Part shown: piece after piece, positions 7,146 through 14,472 of the stretch
How the letters are laid out: each line of letters begins with the position of its first letter
How positions within the stretch are numbered: position 1 is the first letter of the stretch
NCBI GenBank assembly: GCA_025458665.1
Contig: JALOSG010000008.1
Coordinates: 1 to 26,283, forward strand
DNA from: Serpentinimonas sp.
GTDB taxonomy: Bacteria > Pseudomonadota > Gammaproteobacteria > Burkholderiales > Burkholderiaceae_C
DNA: 26,283 nucleotides
Direction: 5' to 3'
Program-made: the position numbers and the translations under genes
Notes under the pieces: generated by a model
The model's database searches: none
The model's input: the letters and a program-made list of their open reading frames with translations, nothing else
What the model was told of the DNA's origin: nothing

Positions 7146-8727
7146 GCCGGCTTGCTGTGAGCGTTTCACCCTCTGGCCAGCGGTCGGCCAGCAAACCGTG
7201 TTCTGCCACGGCCTGGGCGGCCACCAATGCCGCCGGCCCGGTCGCTGGGGGCGCCGCCAGGCGTGCGCCCAGCAGCCCTGCCAGCACATCCCCGGTTCCG
7301 CCGGTGGCCAGCCTGGCGTTCCCGGTGGCATTCACGCAGGGCAACGTGCCAGGGGCACAAATCACTGTGCCAGAGCCTTTGAGCACCACCACGGCCTGAT
7401 AGCGCTCTGCCAGCCTTTGCGCGGTGGCCAGCCGGTCCTGCTGCACCTGCTCCGTGGTGCAGCCCAGCAGACGGGCCGCTTCCAGCGGGTGGGGTGTCAG
7501 GATGGTCGAAACACCCGCGGTCTCGCTGCGCCGCCTCAGGAGTTCCTGCAAATCGCCACGGCGTGCCACCGCATTCAGGGCATCGGCGTCCAGCACGAGC
7601 GCGGTGCTGTGCCTCAGTACGTCGGGCAATACCTGCTCGACCGCAGTGCCACCCCCGCAGCCGCAGACCACCGCGACGCCAGCCGCCCCGAAGGTGCTTG
7701 CGGCGTCGTCGATCCAGTGCTCAGGCGTGCGGAACATCAGCTCGGGCTGCTGGGGGTCGAGCATCTGTTGCCCACCGTCCAGCAGCCCCACAAACACCCG
7801 GCCAGCGCCGGCGTGCAGCGCAGCACGGGCAGCCAGCAGGGCGGCGCCCACCATGGCCGACCCGTCTTGCGCCAGGCCCTGTCCGCCCAGCACCAGGACA
7901 TCGCCATGGCTGCCTTTGTGGCTGGTATGGGGGCGTCGCGCCGTGGCCTCCGTCTCTGTGCCGCCAGTCTGCAGCCAGGCCGTTGGCGGGTGGTCCGGCG
8001 ACGAGGCAACGTCCAGATCGTCCCACCAGAGGTCTCCCGCCAGATCCCGCCCAAGCCCGGTGAACAGCCCGGGCTTGAGCGTGAGCAGGGCCAGGGTGTG
8101 GCGGGGGCCCACCGTAGGGGATGGCGAACTGTCCGGCGTGTGGATCTGGCCAAACCAGGTGCCGGTATCGGGCGCCAGGCCGCTGGGCAGGTCTACGTGC
8201 AGCACAGGCTGGGGGCTGCGGCGCAGCAGGTCGAGGCAGGCAGCCAGCTCTCGGGGTGGCTCGGGGCGACTGCCAAGCCCGAGGAGTGCATCCACCGCCA
8301 CGTCGAAGTGCGCGGGCACATCGGGCTGGATGCGAACACCAGCCTGCCGCGCCATGGCGAGCGCGTAGGCGGCATCGGGGGGGAGATGGGCTTCGGAGCC
8401 GGTCCAGGTCACAGTGACGGTCCTGTCGAGCAGCCCTTCGCTGTGTGCCCACTGCTGCCAGAGTGCCGCGGCCAGGAGGCCGTCGCCGCCGTTGTTGCCG
8501 GGACCTGCAGCCACCCAGATGTGCCGGCCGTGTGGATACAGCGCGCGCAACCAGCGCGCCAGCGCCAGAGCAGCGCGTTGCATGAGGGTGTGGGGCGGTA
8601 GGGCAGCCTGTGCCGCCTGCTCCAGCATGCGGGTGGCGGCGGCCGTGTGGAGCGGCCAGCTGCGCATGGGCGCGGCACCTGGCGCCCGCAAAGCGGCCTG
8701 GCCCAGCGGTAGGTGGTGCAGGCTCAT
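7108..8727 (-). CDS. nnr: Bifunctional NAD(P)H-hydrate epimerase / ADP-dependent dehydratase
   Basis: A 539-residue fused metabolite-repair enzyme. The N-terminal YjeF_N half (about 20-225) interconverts the R and S forms of damaged NAD(P)HX and shows GPGNNGGDG at residues 75-83. The C-terminal half, a ribokinase-like dehydratase (about 255-520), restores NAD(P)H at the cost of ADP. It shows HKGSHGDVLVLGG, TPHPLEAARLLG, VVLKGSGTVI and the nucleotide-binding GGTGDVLAGLLG with Asp480. The frame is open upstream to 8841, but the ATG at 8727 is preferred because it forms an ATGA overlap with the stop of the amidase gene and brings the N-terminus to the expected length. The 3' end runs 38 bp into the convergent YggT gene. 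Confidence 0.94.
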   Translation of the reverse strand: MSLHHLPLGQAALRAPGAAPMRSWPLHTAAATRMLEQAAQAALPPHTLMQRAALALARWLRALYPHGRHIWVAAGPGNNGGDGLLAAALWQQWAHSEGLLDRTVTVTWTGSEAHLPPDAAYALAMARQAGVRIQPDVPAHFDVAVDALLGLGSRPEPPRELAACLDLLRRSPQPVLHVDLPSGLAPDTGTWFGQIHTPDSSPSPTVGPRHTLALLTLKPGLFTGLGRDLAGDLWWDDLDVASSPDHPPTAWLQTGGTETEATARRPHTSHKGSHGDVLVLGGQGLAQDGSAMVGAALLAARAALHAGAGRVFVGLLDGGQQMLDPQQPELMFRTPEHWIDDAASTFGAAGVAVVCGCGGGTAVEQVLPDVLRHSTALVLDADALNAVARRGDLQELLRRRSETAGVSTILTPHPLEAARLLGCTTEQVQQDRLATAQRLAERYQAVVVLKGSGTVICAPGTLPCVNATGNARLATGGTGDVLAGLLGARLAAPPATGPAALVAAQAVAEHGLLADRWPEGETLTASRLSRAASSPPAAR

Positions 8728-10139
8728 GGTTGCATTCCGATCGCGCCCCGGTGCAGGCCGCCCAGCGCCGACTCCCGCAACGTGTTCTCCACCAGAGCAG
8801 CGGCATGCAGCACGCCGTCGTCTTGCAGGGCGGTGTGCCAAAGCATCAGGCCCACGGGAAGCTCTCCGGACTCAGGCCGGTGGCAGGGCAGCGACAGCGC
8901 GCAGCCATCCAGCAGGTTCACCAGGGTGGGGTTGCGCAGCAGCAGGCCATTGGTGCGGAAGAACGCTTCGTCGCGCTCCGCACCGGGCGCCACTTGCGCC
9001 AACGGCGGAGCAACCATCGGGACGGTGGGAGACAGCACCGCATCGAATCCTTGCAACTGTGCACCAACACGGCGCTGCCAGTCCGCCCTCCAGGCCAGAA
9101 GGTCGAGGTAGTCGGCGGCCAGCATGGAGGCACCGCGGCGTATGCGGCCCAGTACCCTAGGGTCGTAGAGCGCGTTGTGGGCATCCAGCCAGCCGCGATG
9201 CAGGGCATGGCTTTCGGCAGCGGGGAATGTGCCGAGTGCGGCCGCCTGTGTAGCCACTTCGTCCAGTTCGGGGAGTTCTATCTCCACCAGTTGCGCCCCG
9301 CCGGCCGACAGCACCGACAGCGCCCGTGCGTACGCCCGGGATACGGTGTCGTCCAGGTCCTGCAGCAACAGGCCCCGAACCACGGCCAGCCTCAGGCGGG
9401 CCAGCGGCCTGGTGTCGCCGGCGGCAGGGCGGCCACTGAGGATCTGGTGTGCCAGCGCAGCATCGCGCACGCTGCGGGTGATCGCGCCCACGGTATCCAG
9501 GCTCGGTGCCAGGGGGAAGACGCCGTTGCCCGAGACCAGCCGAGCCGTGGACTTGAAGCCGACCACACCGCACAGTGCGGCTGGAATGCGCAGAGAGCCC
9601 CCGGTATCGCTGCCCAGGGCCACCCACGCACACCCATTGGCCACCGACACGGCGCCCCCCGATGTGGAGCCGCCGGGAATTCGCGCTGCGCGGGTGTCGG
9701 CGGGATTGGGCGGCGTGCCGAAGTGGGGGTTGACACCCACACCCGAAAACGCGAATTCGCTCATGTTGGTTCGCCCGAACAGCGTAGCGCCCGCAGCGCG
9801 CAGCCTTGCCACGGCGGTGGCGTCCCGGCGCGCAGGTGCCCGGCCCACGCCACCGGGGCCCAGTACCCGGGAGCCCGCGGTGGTCACCTCGCCCTCCACG
9901 TCGAACAGGTCCTTCACCGTGACGGGCAGCGCGGACAGCGGCGTATCCTGCCAATGCGTCACCTCCCGGATGCGGCCCAGTGCGGCAGCGTCTGGCAGTG
10001 TGGTGAACACCTCGGGCGTGGCCCGGGCGATTTCCAGGCTGCGTTCGAGCAAGGCGCGGACAAAGGTGGGGCGCTGGTGGCCCGGCAGGTTCATGAGGTG
10101 CCTGCGGACTTCGTGCAAGTCGGCGTTGGATAGGTTCAC
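8724..10139 (-). CDS. Amidase-signature family hydrolase
   Basis: A 471-residue enzyme of the amidase-signature family (Ser-cisSer-Lys triad), expected to be cytoplasmic because no signal peptide is seen. With the start used here the triad is Lys76 (PVTVKDLFD), cis-Ser158 (PGGSTSGGAV) and nucleophile Ser182 (GSDTGGSLRIPA). The 24-residue spacing between the two serines is the same as in GatA. It is not obviously GatA, since gatB and gatC are absent here. The substrate is unknown. The start is uncertain: GTG at 10139 (no clear ribosome site) includes the helix before MNLPGHQ, while ATG at 10094 would drop 15 residues. The open frame reaches 10337, but that part overlaps the rpsB promoter and leader and is low in family-like sequence. 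It is the first gene of a two-gene unit with nnr, joined by an ATGA overlap. Confidence 0.88.
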   Translation of the reverse strand: MNLSNADLHEVRRHLMNLPGHQRPTFVRALLERSLEIARATPEVFTTLPDAAALGRIREVTHWQDTPLSALPVTVKDLFDVEGEVTTAGSRVLGPGGVGRAPARRDATAVARLRAAGATLFGRTNMSEFAFSGVGVNPHFGTPPNPADTRAARIPGGSTSGGAVSVANGCAWVALGSDTGGSLRIPAALCGVVGFKSTARLVSGNGVFPLAPSLDTVGAITRSVRDAALAHQILSGRPAAGDTRPLARLRLAVVRGLLLQDLDDTVSRAYARALSVLSAGGAQLVEIELPELDEVATQAAALGTFPAAESHALHRGWLDAHNALYDPRVLGRIRRGASMLAADYLDLLAWRADWQRRVGAQLQGFDAVLSPTVPMVAPPLAQVAPGAERDEAFFRTNGLLLRNPTLVNLLDGCALSLPCHRPESGELPVGLMLWHTALQDDGVLHAAALVENTLRESALGGLHRGAIGMQP

Positions 10140-10250
10140 TTCGGGGTGGAAACGGGTTGCGTGGAGGGGGGGAGCGGGCTGCTGGGGTGGGCGCCTGGGG
10201 TGGGTGAACGGTATCTGCGCTCGGGAGGCTCCGCGATAGGTGTGACTGAA

Positions 10251-10259
10251 TGCTATACT
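10251..10259 (+). promoter_or_regulatory. Extended -10 promoter candidate for rpsB
   Basis: TGC-TATACT is an extended -10 element (TGn before a 5/6 match to TATAAT). A start near 10266 would give a leader of about 155 bases before rpsB. At 17 bp spacing the -35 position reads CCGCGA and is a poor match, as is common when the -10 is extended. The position, upstream of a strongly expressed ribosomal gene and outside the amidase gene, supports it. Confidence 0.55.
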
Positions 10260-10281
10260 CGACAGGCTGTGCAGTTGGCGT

Positions 10282-10370
10282 CCGGGAACATCTTTCCCGG
10301 GCCGGGCGGCACGGCAAAACGCGAACAGGCCCAACAAGGTGCTTCCTCTGCGCGGTGGCCATCCACCGTG
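10282..10370 (+). promoter_or_regulatory. Structured rpsB leader, possible S2 autoregulatory site
   Basis: The leader holds two clean hairpins. The first is CCGGGAA/TTCCCGG (10282-10288 with 10294-10300, 5-nt loop). The second is CGGTGG/CCACCG (10353-10358 with 10363-10368, CCAT loop), extended to 8 bp by one G-T and one C-G pair. In E. coli the rpsB leader is the target of feedback by protein S2, so the same role is plausible here, although I cannot match the known consensus by eye. The remainder of the 280-base gap between the amidase start and rpsB shows no credible gene. Confidence 0.4.
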
Positions 10371-10419
10371 CAGCGGGTGTCGGGGCCTGATTCAAGACCC
10401 AACCTTTGAAAGATACATC

Positions 10420-11169
10420 ATGTCCATTTCCATGCGCGAAATGCTGGAAGCCGGTGTCCATTTTGGCCACCAGACCCGCTTCTGGAACCCCAAGATGGCC
10501 CCGTTCATCTTCGGCCATCGCAACAAGATCCACATCGTCAACCTGGAAAAAACCCTCCCGATGTTCGAGGAGGCGGCCAAGTTCGTGCGCCAGCTGACCG
10601 CCAACGGCGGCACCGTGCTCATGGTGGGCACCAAGCGCCAGTCCCGCGACATCGTCGCCCAGGAAGCCGAGCGCGCAGGCGTGCCCCATGTGGAGCAGCG
10701 CTGGCTCGGCGGCATGCTGACCAACTTCAAGACGGTGAAAACCTCCATCAAGCGCCTGAAGGAAATGCAGGCCCAGAAGGAAGCCGGCCTGGACAGCATG
10801 AGCAAGAAAGAGCAGCTGACCTTCAACCGCGAGCTGGACAAGCTCCTGAAGGACATCGGCGGCATCCAGGACATGACCGCGCTGCCCGACGCCATCTTCG
10901 TGATCGACGTGGGCTACCACAAGATTGCCGTGGCCGAAGCCCAGAAGCTGGGCATTCCGCTGGTGGGCGTGGTCGATACCAACCACAGCCCGGAAGGCAT
11001 CGACTACGTGATCCCCGGTAACGACGACTCGGCCAAGGCCGTGGCGCTGTACGCCCGCGGCATTGCCGATGCGATCCTGGAAGGCCGCAACAACGCCATG
11101 AACAACGTGGTCAAGGCGGTGCAGGCCGACAACGCCGACGAGTTCGTGGAAGTTCAGGAATCTGCCTGA
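10420..11169 (+). CDS. rpsB: 30S ribosomal protein S2
   Basis: A 249-residue ribosomal protein of the small subunit, located near the head-body junction on the solvent side and needed for S1 attachment. The start at ATG 10420 gives the family N-terminus MSISMREMLEAGVHFGHQT, preceded by a weak GAAAGA ribosome site. Other signatures are FIFGHRNKIHIVNLEKT, VGTKRQSRDIV, QRWLGGMLTNFKT and IPLVGVVDTNHSPEGIDYVIPGNDD in two overlapping blocks near residues 180-206. A longer in-frame extension to 10339 is only the translated leader hairpin and is not believed. It is the first gene of the + strand cluster. tsf follows after 144 bases that hold a terminator-like hairpin. Confidence 0.97.
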   Translation: MSISMREMLEAGVHFGHQTRFWNPKMAPFIFGHRNKIHIVNLEKTLPMFEEAAKFVRQLTANGGTVLMVGTKRQSRDIVAQEAERAGVPHVEQRWLGGMLTNFKTVKTSIKRLKEMQAQKEAGLDSMSKKEQLTFNRELDKLLKDIGGIQDMTALPDAIFVIDVGYHKIAVAEAQKLGIPLVGVVDTNHSPEGIDYVIPGNDDSAKAVALYARGIADAILEGRNNAMNNVVKAVQADNADEFVEVQESA

Positions 11170-11203
11170 TCCCCACTCTGGGGCCTGCGGGCCTCAGCAG
11201 CAG

Positions 11204-11227
11204 AAAGGGGCCTGTGTGCCCCTTTTT
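11204..11227 (+). terminator. Rho-independent terminator or attenuator between rpsB and tsf
   Basis: AAAGGGGC (11204-11211) pairs with GCCCCTTT (11218-11225) around a 6-nt loop and runs into TTTTT (11223-11227). This is the standard form of an intrinsic terminator. It lies 34 bases after the rpsB stop and 87 bases before tsf. Because tsf has no clear promoter of its own, partial termination that lowers EF-Ts relative to S2, or protects the rpsB mRNA end, is more likely than a complete stop. Confidence 0.75.
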
Positions 11228-11278
11228 CACAAGAGCACGGTGCGCTTTCTACGTGCCGTAACCCGGAAATTCAATCAC

Positions 11279-11306
11279 GGAGCCCGTTCGGGGCTCCTGC
11301 ATGGAG
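11279..11306 (+). promoter_or_regulatory. Hairpin next to the tsf ribosome binding site
   Basis: GGAGCCC (11279-11285) and GGGCTCC (11291-11297) form a perfect 7-bp stem with a GTTCG loop. It ends five bases before the tsf Shine-Dalgarno GGAG (11303-11306), which is spaced seven bases from the ATG at 11314. The left arm also contains GGAG, so the RNA carries a decoy copy of the ribosome site within the stem. A role in tsf translation is inferred only. Confidence 0.4.
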
Positions 11307-11313
11307 AAACACA

Positions 11314-12204
11314 ATGCCAGCAGTAACCGCAAGCATGGTCGCCGATCTGCGCGCCAAGACCGACGCCCCCATGATGGAGTGCAAGAAGGCCCTGACCGAG
11401 GCCGACGGCGATATGGACAAAGCCGAAGAGATCCTGCGCGTCAAGCTGGGCAACAAAGCCGGCAAGGCCGCCAGCCGCGTGACCGCCGAAGGCGTGATTG
11501 CCAGCGCCATGAGCGGCAGCGAAGGCGCTCTGGTGGAAGTGAACTGCGAGACCGACTTCGTTTCCAAGAACGACCTGTTCCTGAGCTTCTGCAACCAGGT
11601 GGCCGAGCTGGTGGTGAAGCACAACCCCGCCAGCGTGGAAGCGCTGGGCGCTTTGCCGCTGTCCATGGAGAGCTTTGGCCCCACCGTGGAAGACGTGCGC
11701 AAGGGCCTGATCGGCAAAATCGGCGAGAACATGACCATCCGCCGCTTCAAGCGCTACAGCGGCGGTGGCCAGCTCGCTGCCTACCTGCACGGCGTGCGCA
11801 TTGGCGTGATGGTGGAGTTCGAGGGCGACGCTACGGCCGCCAAAGATACCGCCATGCACATTGCCGCCATGAAGCCGGTGGCCCTGTCCAGCGCCGATGT
11901 GCCGGCCGAACTGGTGGCCAAGGAGCGTTCCGTGGCCGAGGCCAAGGCCGCCGAGTCGGGCAAGCCCGCCGACATTGCCGCCAAGATGATCGAAGGCTCC
12001 ATCCAGAAGTACCTGAAGGAAGTCAGCCTGTTCAACCAGGCCTTCGTGAAGAACGACAAGCAGACCGTGGAGCAGATGCTCAAGGCCGCCGGCACCACCG
12101 TGAAAGGTTTCACGATGTTTGTGGTGGGCGAGGGCATTGAGAAGAAGACCGACGACTTCGCGGCCGAAGTGGCCGCCCAGGTGGCTGCTGCCAAGGGCGC
12201 CTGA
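11314..12204 (+). CDS. tsf: Translation elongation factor Ts
   Basis: A 296-residue nucleotide exchange factor that releases GDP from EF-Tu. The N-terminal UBA-like domain (about 1-55) has VADLRAKTDAPMMECKKAL and the DMDKAEEILR helix. The core follows, with the EF-Tu-contacting CETDFVSKNDLF near residues 77-88 (the TDFV motif), then the coiled-coil and C-terminal modules (VAKERSVAEAKA, VSLFNQAFVKND). The length is usual for the family, close to the 283 residues of E. coli. The ATG at 11314 has a good GGAG seven bases upstream. The pair rpsB-tsf is conserved in nearly all bacteria. Confidence 0.97.
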   Translation: MPAVTASMVADLRAKTDAPMMECKKALTEADGDMDKAEEILRVKLGNKAGKAASRVTAEGVIASAMSGSEGALVEVNCETDFVSKNDLFLSFCNQVAELVVKHNPASVEALGALPLSMESFGPTVEDVRKGLIGKIGENMTIRRFKRYSGGGQLAAYLHGVRIGVMVEFEGDATAAKDTAMHIAAMKPVALSSADVPAELVAKERSVAEAKAAESGKPADIAAKMIEGSIQKYLKEVSLFNQAFVKNDKQTVEQMLKAAGTTVKGFTMFVVGEGIEKKTDDFAAEVAAQVAAAKGA

Positions 12205-12264
12205 TGCCCTGATGGACCGTGGCAGGTCGGGCCCTCCGGGGCTCTGTTCCGATAGGTCCGCGCG

Positions 12265-12296
12265 CAACGGCTGGGCCCGAAAGGGTCCGGCCGTTG
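12265..12296 (+). terminator. Long GAAA-capped hairpin between tsf and pyrH
   Basis: Fourteen consecutive base pairs (12265-12278 with 12283-12296, two of them G-T) are closed by a GAAA tetraloop. It is the strongest hairpin in the 159-base tsf-pyrH gap. It is not followed by a T run (TCACATCTTCC comes next), so it is not a standard intrinsic terminator. It may be a rho-assisted stop, an mRNA 3'-end stabiliser for tsf, or an RNase processing site. Confidence 0.5.
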
Positions 12297-12334
12297 TCAC
12301 ATCTTCCTGCTGCCGTGAACCCCACGCTTCGCCT

Positions 12335-12340
12335 TAAAAT
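12335..12340 (+). promoter_or_regulatory. Possible -10 element for pyrH
   Basis: TAAAAT, in an AT-rich island CTTAAAATCTGATTTATTT within GC-rich DNA, is a 5/6 match to TATAAT. Transcription from about 12347 would leave a leader of about 17 bases before the pyrH ATG. No acceptable -35 is seen at 16-18 bp spacing. Together with the hairpin just upstream it suggests that pyrH begins a new transcription segment. Confidence 0.4.
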
Positions 12341-12363
12341 CTGATTTATTTGGCTGCCCTTCT

Positions 12364-13074
12364 ATGCCCGCCTACCGCCGTATCCTTCTGAAGCTCTCCG
12401 GTGAAGCCCTCATGGGCGACGACAACTTCGGTATCAACCGGGCCACCATCGTCCGGATTGTGGAGGAGGTGGCCGATATCACCCGCCTGGGCGTTCAGGT
12501 CGCGGTGGTGATTGGTGGCGGCAACATTTTCCGTGGCGTGGCGGGGGGGTCTGTGGGCATGGACCGCGCCACAGCCGACTACATGGGCATGCTGGCCACG
12601 GTCATGAACTCGCTGGCGCTGGCCGATGCCATGGAGAAAGCCGGCATCACCGCTCGCGTCATGTCGGCCATTGCCATCGAGCAGGTGGTGGAGCCTTACG
12701 TGCGTCCCAAGGCGTTGCAGTACCTGGAGGAGGGCAAGGTGGTGGTGTTTGCTGCCGGTACCGGTAACCCCTTCTTCACCACCGACACGGCCGCGGCCCT
12801 GCGCGGTGCCGAGATTGGCGCAGAGATTGTCCTGAAAGCCACCAAGGTGGATGGCGTGTACACCGCCGACCCGAAACTCCACGCCGACGCCACCCGCTAC
12901 ACCACCATCAGTTTCGACGAAGCCATGTCGCGGCAACTGCAGGTCATGGATGCCACCGCCTTTGCGCTGTGCCGCGACCAGAATCTGCCCGTCAAGGTGT
13001 TCAGCATCTTCAAGCCGGGGGCGCTGCGCCGCGTGGTGCTGGGCGAGGACGAGGGTACGTTGGTTCACGTTTGA
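12364..13074 (+). CDS. pyrH: UMP kinase
   Basis: A 236-residue amino-acid-kinase-fold enzyme that phosphorylates UMP to UDP, the committed step toward UTP and CTP. In bacteria it is a hexamer, typically activated by GTP and inhibited by UTP. Visible motifs are the N-terminal KLSGEALMG (phosphate-binding Lys), VIGGGNIFRG (UMP and ATP loop), DRATADYMGMLATVMN, and the C-terminal GTGNPFFTTDTAAALRG followed by KATKVDGVYTADP. The length agrees with the family (E. coli 241). The ATG at 12364 opens directly on MPAYRRILLKLSGEA with no clear Shine-Dalgarno sequence. frr follows after 32 bases, the usual bacterial order. Confidence 0.97.
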   Translation: MPAYRRILLKLSGEALMGDDNFGINRATIVRIVEEVADITRLGVQVAVVIGGGNIFRGVAGGSVGMDRATADYMGMLATVMNSLALADAMEKAGITARVMSAIAIEQVVEPYVRPKALQYLEEGKVVVFAAGTGNPFFTTDTAAALRGAEIGAEIVLKATKVDGVYTADPKLHADATRYTTISFDEAMSRQLQVMDATAFALCRDQNLPVKVFSIFKPGALRRVVLGEDEGTLVHV

Positions 13075-13106
13075 GTTGCCTGTGGGCAATGTCTCTAGAG
13101 GTAGTC

Positions 13107-13667
13107 ATGGATATCGCTGACATCAAGAAAACCGCCGACCAGAAGATGCACCAGTCTCTGGAAGCACTGAAGAACAATCTGGGCAAAATCCGCACGGGCC
13201 GTGCCAACCCAGCCATTCTGGACACCGTGCAGGTGGAGTACTACGGTTCCATGTTGCCCATCTCCCAGGTGGCCAACCTGTCCCTGCTGGATGCCCGCAC
13301 CATCGGTGTGGCACCCTGGGAAAAAGGCATGGGCGCCAAGATCGAAAAGGCTATCCGCGAGTCCGATCTGGGTCTGAACCCGGCTTCCCAGGGTGACCTG
13401 ATCCGCGTTCCCATTCCGGCCATGACCGAAGAGCGCCGCCGCGAGATGACCAAACTGGCCCGCAACGAAGGCGAAGCCACCAAGATCGCCATCCGCAACC
13501 TGCGCCGTGACGCCAACGACCACGTGAAGCGCCTGGTGAAGGACAAGCTGGCTTCCGAAGACGACGAGCGCCGTTCCCAGGACGAGATCCAGAAGCTCAC
13601 CGATCGCATGATTGCCGAGGTGGACAAGCTGGTGGCCGCCAAGGAACAGGACATCATGGCCATCTGA
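13107..13667 (+). CDS. frr: Ribosome recycling factor
   Basis: A 186-residue factor that, with EF-G, splits the post-termination ribosome. It is shaped like a tRNA with a three-helix bundle and a small beta domain. Characteristic stretches are MHQSLEALKNNLGKIRTGRA (helix 1 and the conserved RTGRA), VEYYGSMLPISQVANLS (domain II), PAMTEERRREMTKLA, and IAIRNLRRDANDHVKRL with DDERRSQDEIQKLTD in the C-terminal helices. The length is within one residue of the E. coli protein. The ATG at 13107 is preceded by AGAGGT at close spacing. An upstream in-frame extension to 12969 would overlap pyrH and is not used. Its TGA overlaps the uppS ATG by one base. Confidence 0.97.
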   Translation: MDIADIKKTADQKMHQSLEALKNNLGKIRTGRANPAILDTVQVEYYGSMLPISQVANLSLLDARTIGVAPWEKGMGAKIEKAIRESDLGLNPASQGDLIRVPIPAMTEERRREMTKLARNEGEATKIAIRNLRRDANDHVKRLVKDKLASEDDERRSQDEIQKLTDRMIAEVDKLVAAKEQDIMAI

Positions 13668-14458
13668 TGGCGCGGCAACCCTCACCCTTGCCGCAGCATG
13701 TGGCCGTGGTCATGGACGGCAACGGCCGCTGGGCCAGGAAGCGCCTCCTGCCCCGGCTGGCAGGCCACCGGCAGGGCCTCGAAGCTCTGCGTGGTCTCGT
13801 GCGCTGGGGGGTGGTGCGCGGCATCAAGGTGCTGACTGTCTTCGCGTTTTCCTCGGAGAACTGGACCCGTCCGCCCGAGGAGGTTTCCGGGCTGATGGGT
13901 CTTTTGCTCAAGGCCGTCTCCCGCGAATTGCCCGAGTTGCAGCAGCAGGGTGTACGCCTGTACTTCGTCGGTGAGCGCGACGGCCTCGCGGCCCCTGTGC
14001 GGGAGGCTGTGCAGTCCGCCGAGACCGCCACGGCCGGCAATACGCGGCTGGTGCTCAACATCTGCTTCAACTACGGGGGGCGCTGGGATGTGGCACAGGC
14101 TGCCCGCGCCCTGGCCGAACGGGGGGAGGCCATCACCGAGGAGTCTCTGGCGGGTGCTCTGGCGCTGGCCCATGTGCCCGACCCGGACCTCCTCATCCGC
14201 ACAGGCGGTGAGCAACGTATCAGCAACTTCCTGCTGTGGCAGTTGGCATATACCGAGCTGTATTTCTCGGAGCGGCTTTGGCCCGAGGTGGATGACGTCG
14301 AACTGGACAAGGCGCTACAGGCTTTTGCCCAGCGCGAGCGGCGTTTCGGCGGACTGAAGGCAGAGCCCGCGGTCGCAGGTCTGCCGGCCCAGGGTGAAAC
14401 GGATACCGCGGCCGCGTCTGCCCCCATGGGCCGGCATCTGTTGTCCGCCGGCTCCTGA
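13667..14458 (+). CDS. uppS: Undecaprenyl diphosphate synthase (cis-prenyltransferase)
   Basis: A 263-residue cytoplasmic cis-prenyltransferase that adds eight isoprene units to farnesyl diphosphate to make the C55 carrier used in peptidoglycan and O-antigen synthesis. The catalytic Asp17 lies in VVMDGNGRWA, followed by HRQGLEALR. FAFSSENWTRP and LNICFNYGGRWD form the central motifs. DLLIRTGGEQRISNFLLWQ with ELYFSE near the end binds isopentenyl diphosphate and magnesium. About 25 residues of Ala/Gly/Thr-rich tail follow the conserved fold. The start overlaps the frr stop by one base (TGATG), which implies coupling. cdsA follows after 14 bases. Dxr, which supplies the precursor pathway, lies two genes downstream. 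Confidence 0.96.
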   Translation: MARQPSPLPQHVAVVMDGNGRWARKRLLPRLAGHRQGLEALRGLVRWGVVRGIKVLTVFAFSSENWTRPPEEVSGLMGLLLKAVSRELPELQQQGVRLYFVGERDGLAAPVREAVQSAETATAGNTRLVLNICFNYGGRWDVAQAARALAERGEAITEESLAGALALAHVPDPDLLIRTGGEQRISNFLLWQLAYTELYFSERLWPEVDDVELDKALQAFAQRERRFGGLKAEPAVAGLPAQGETDTAAASAPMGRHLLSAGS

Positions 14459-14472
14459 TTGCCCTCCCGCAG

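Noticed and set aside
7173..7191. CTGGCC/GGCCAG inverted repeat after the YggT gene as a terminator
   Set aside because: It lies inside the nnr coding region, has only 6 bp and is not followed by a T run.
8728..8841. Start of nnr at 8841, adding 38 residues
   Set aside because: The extra part is Arg/Ala/Gly-rich shadow sequence of the amidase gene. The ATGA overlap supports the start at 8727.
10140..10337. N-terminal extension of the amidase frame to 10337
   Set aside because: It would run through the rpsB promoter and leader hairpin, and the added residues do not resemble the amidase family.
12212..12337. A 41-codon open frame in the tsf-pyrH gap, in principle a leader peptide before pyrH
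   Set aside because: It has no ribosome site, runs through the GAAA hairpin and has no protein-like composition. A chance frame in GC-rich DNA is more likely.
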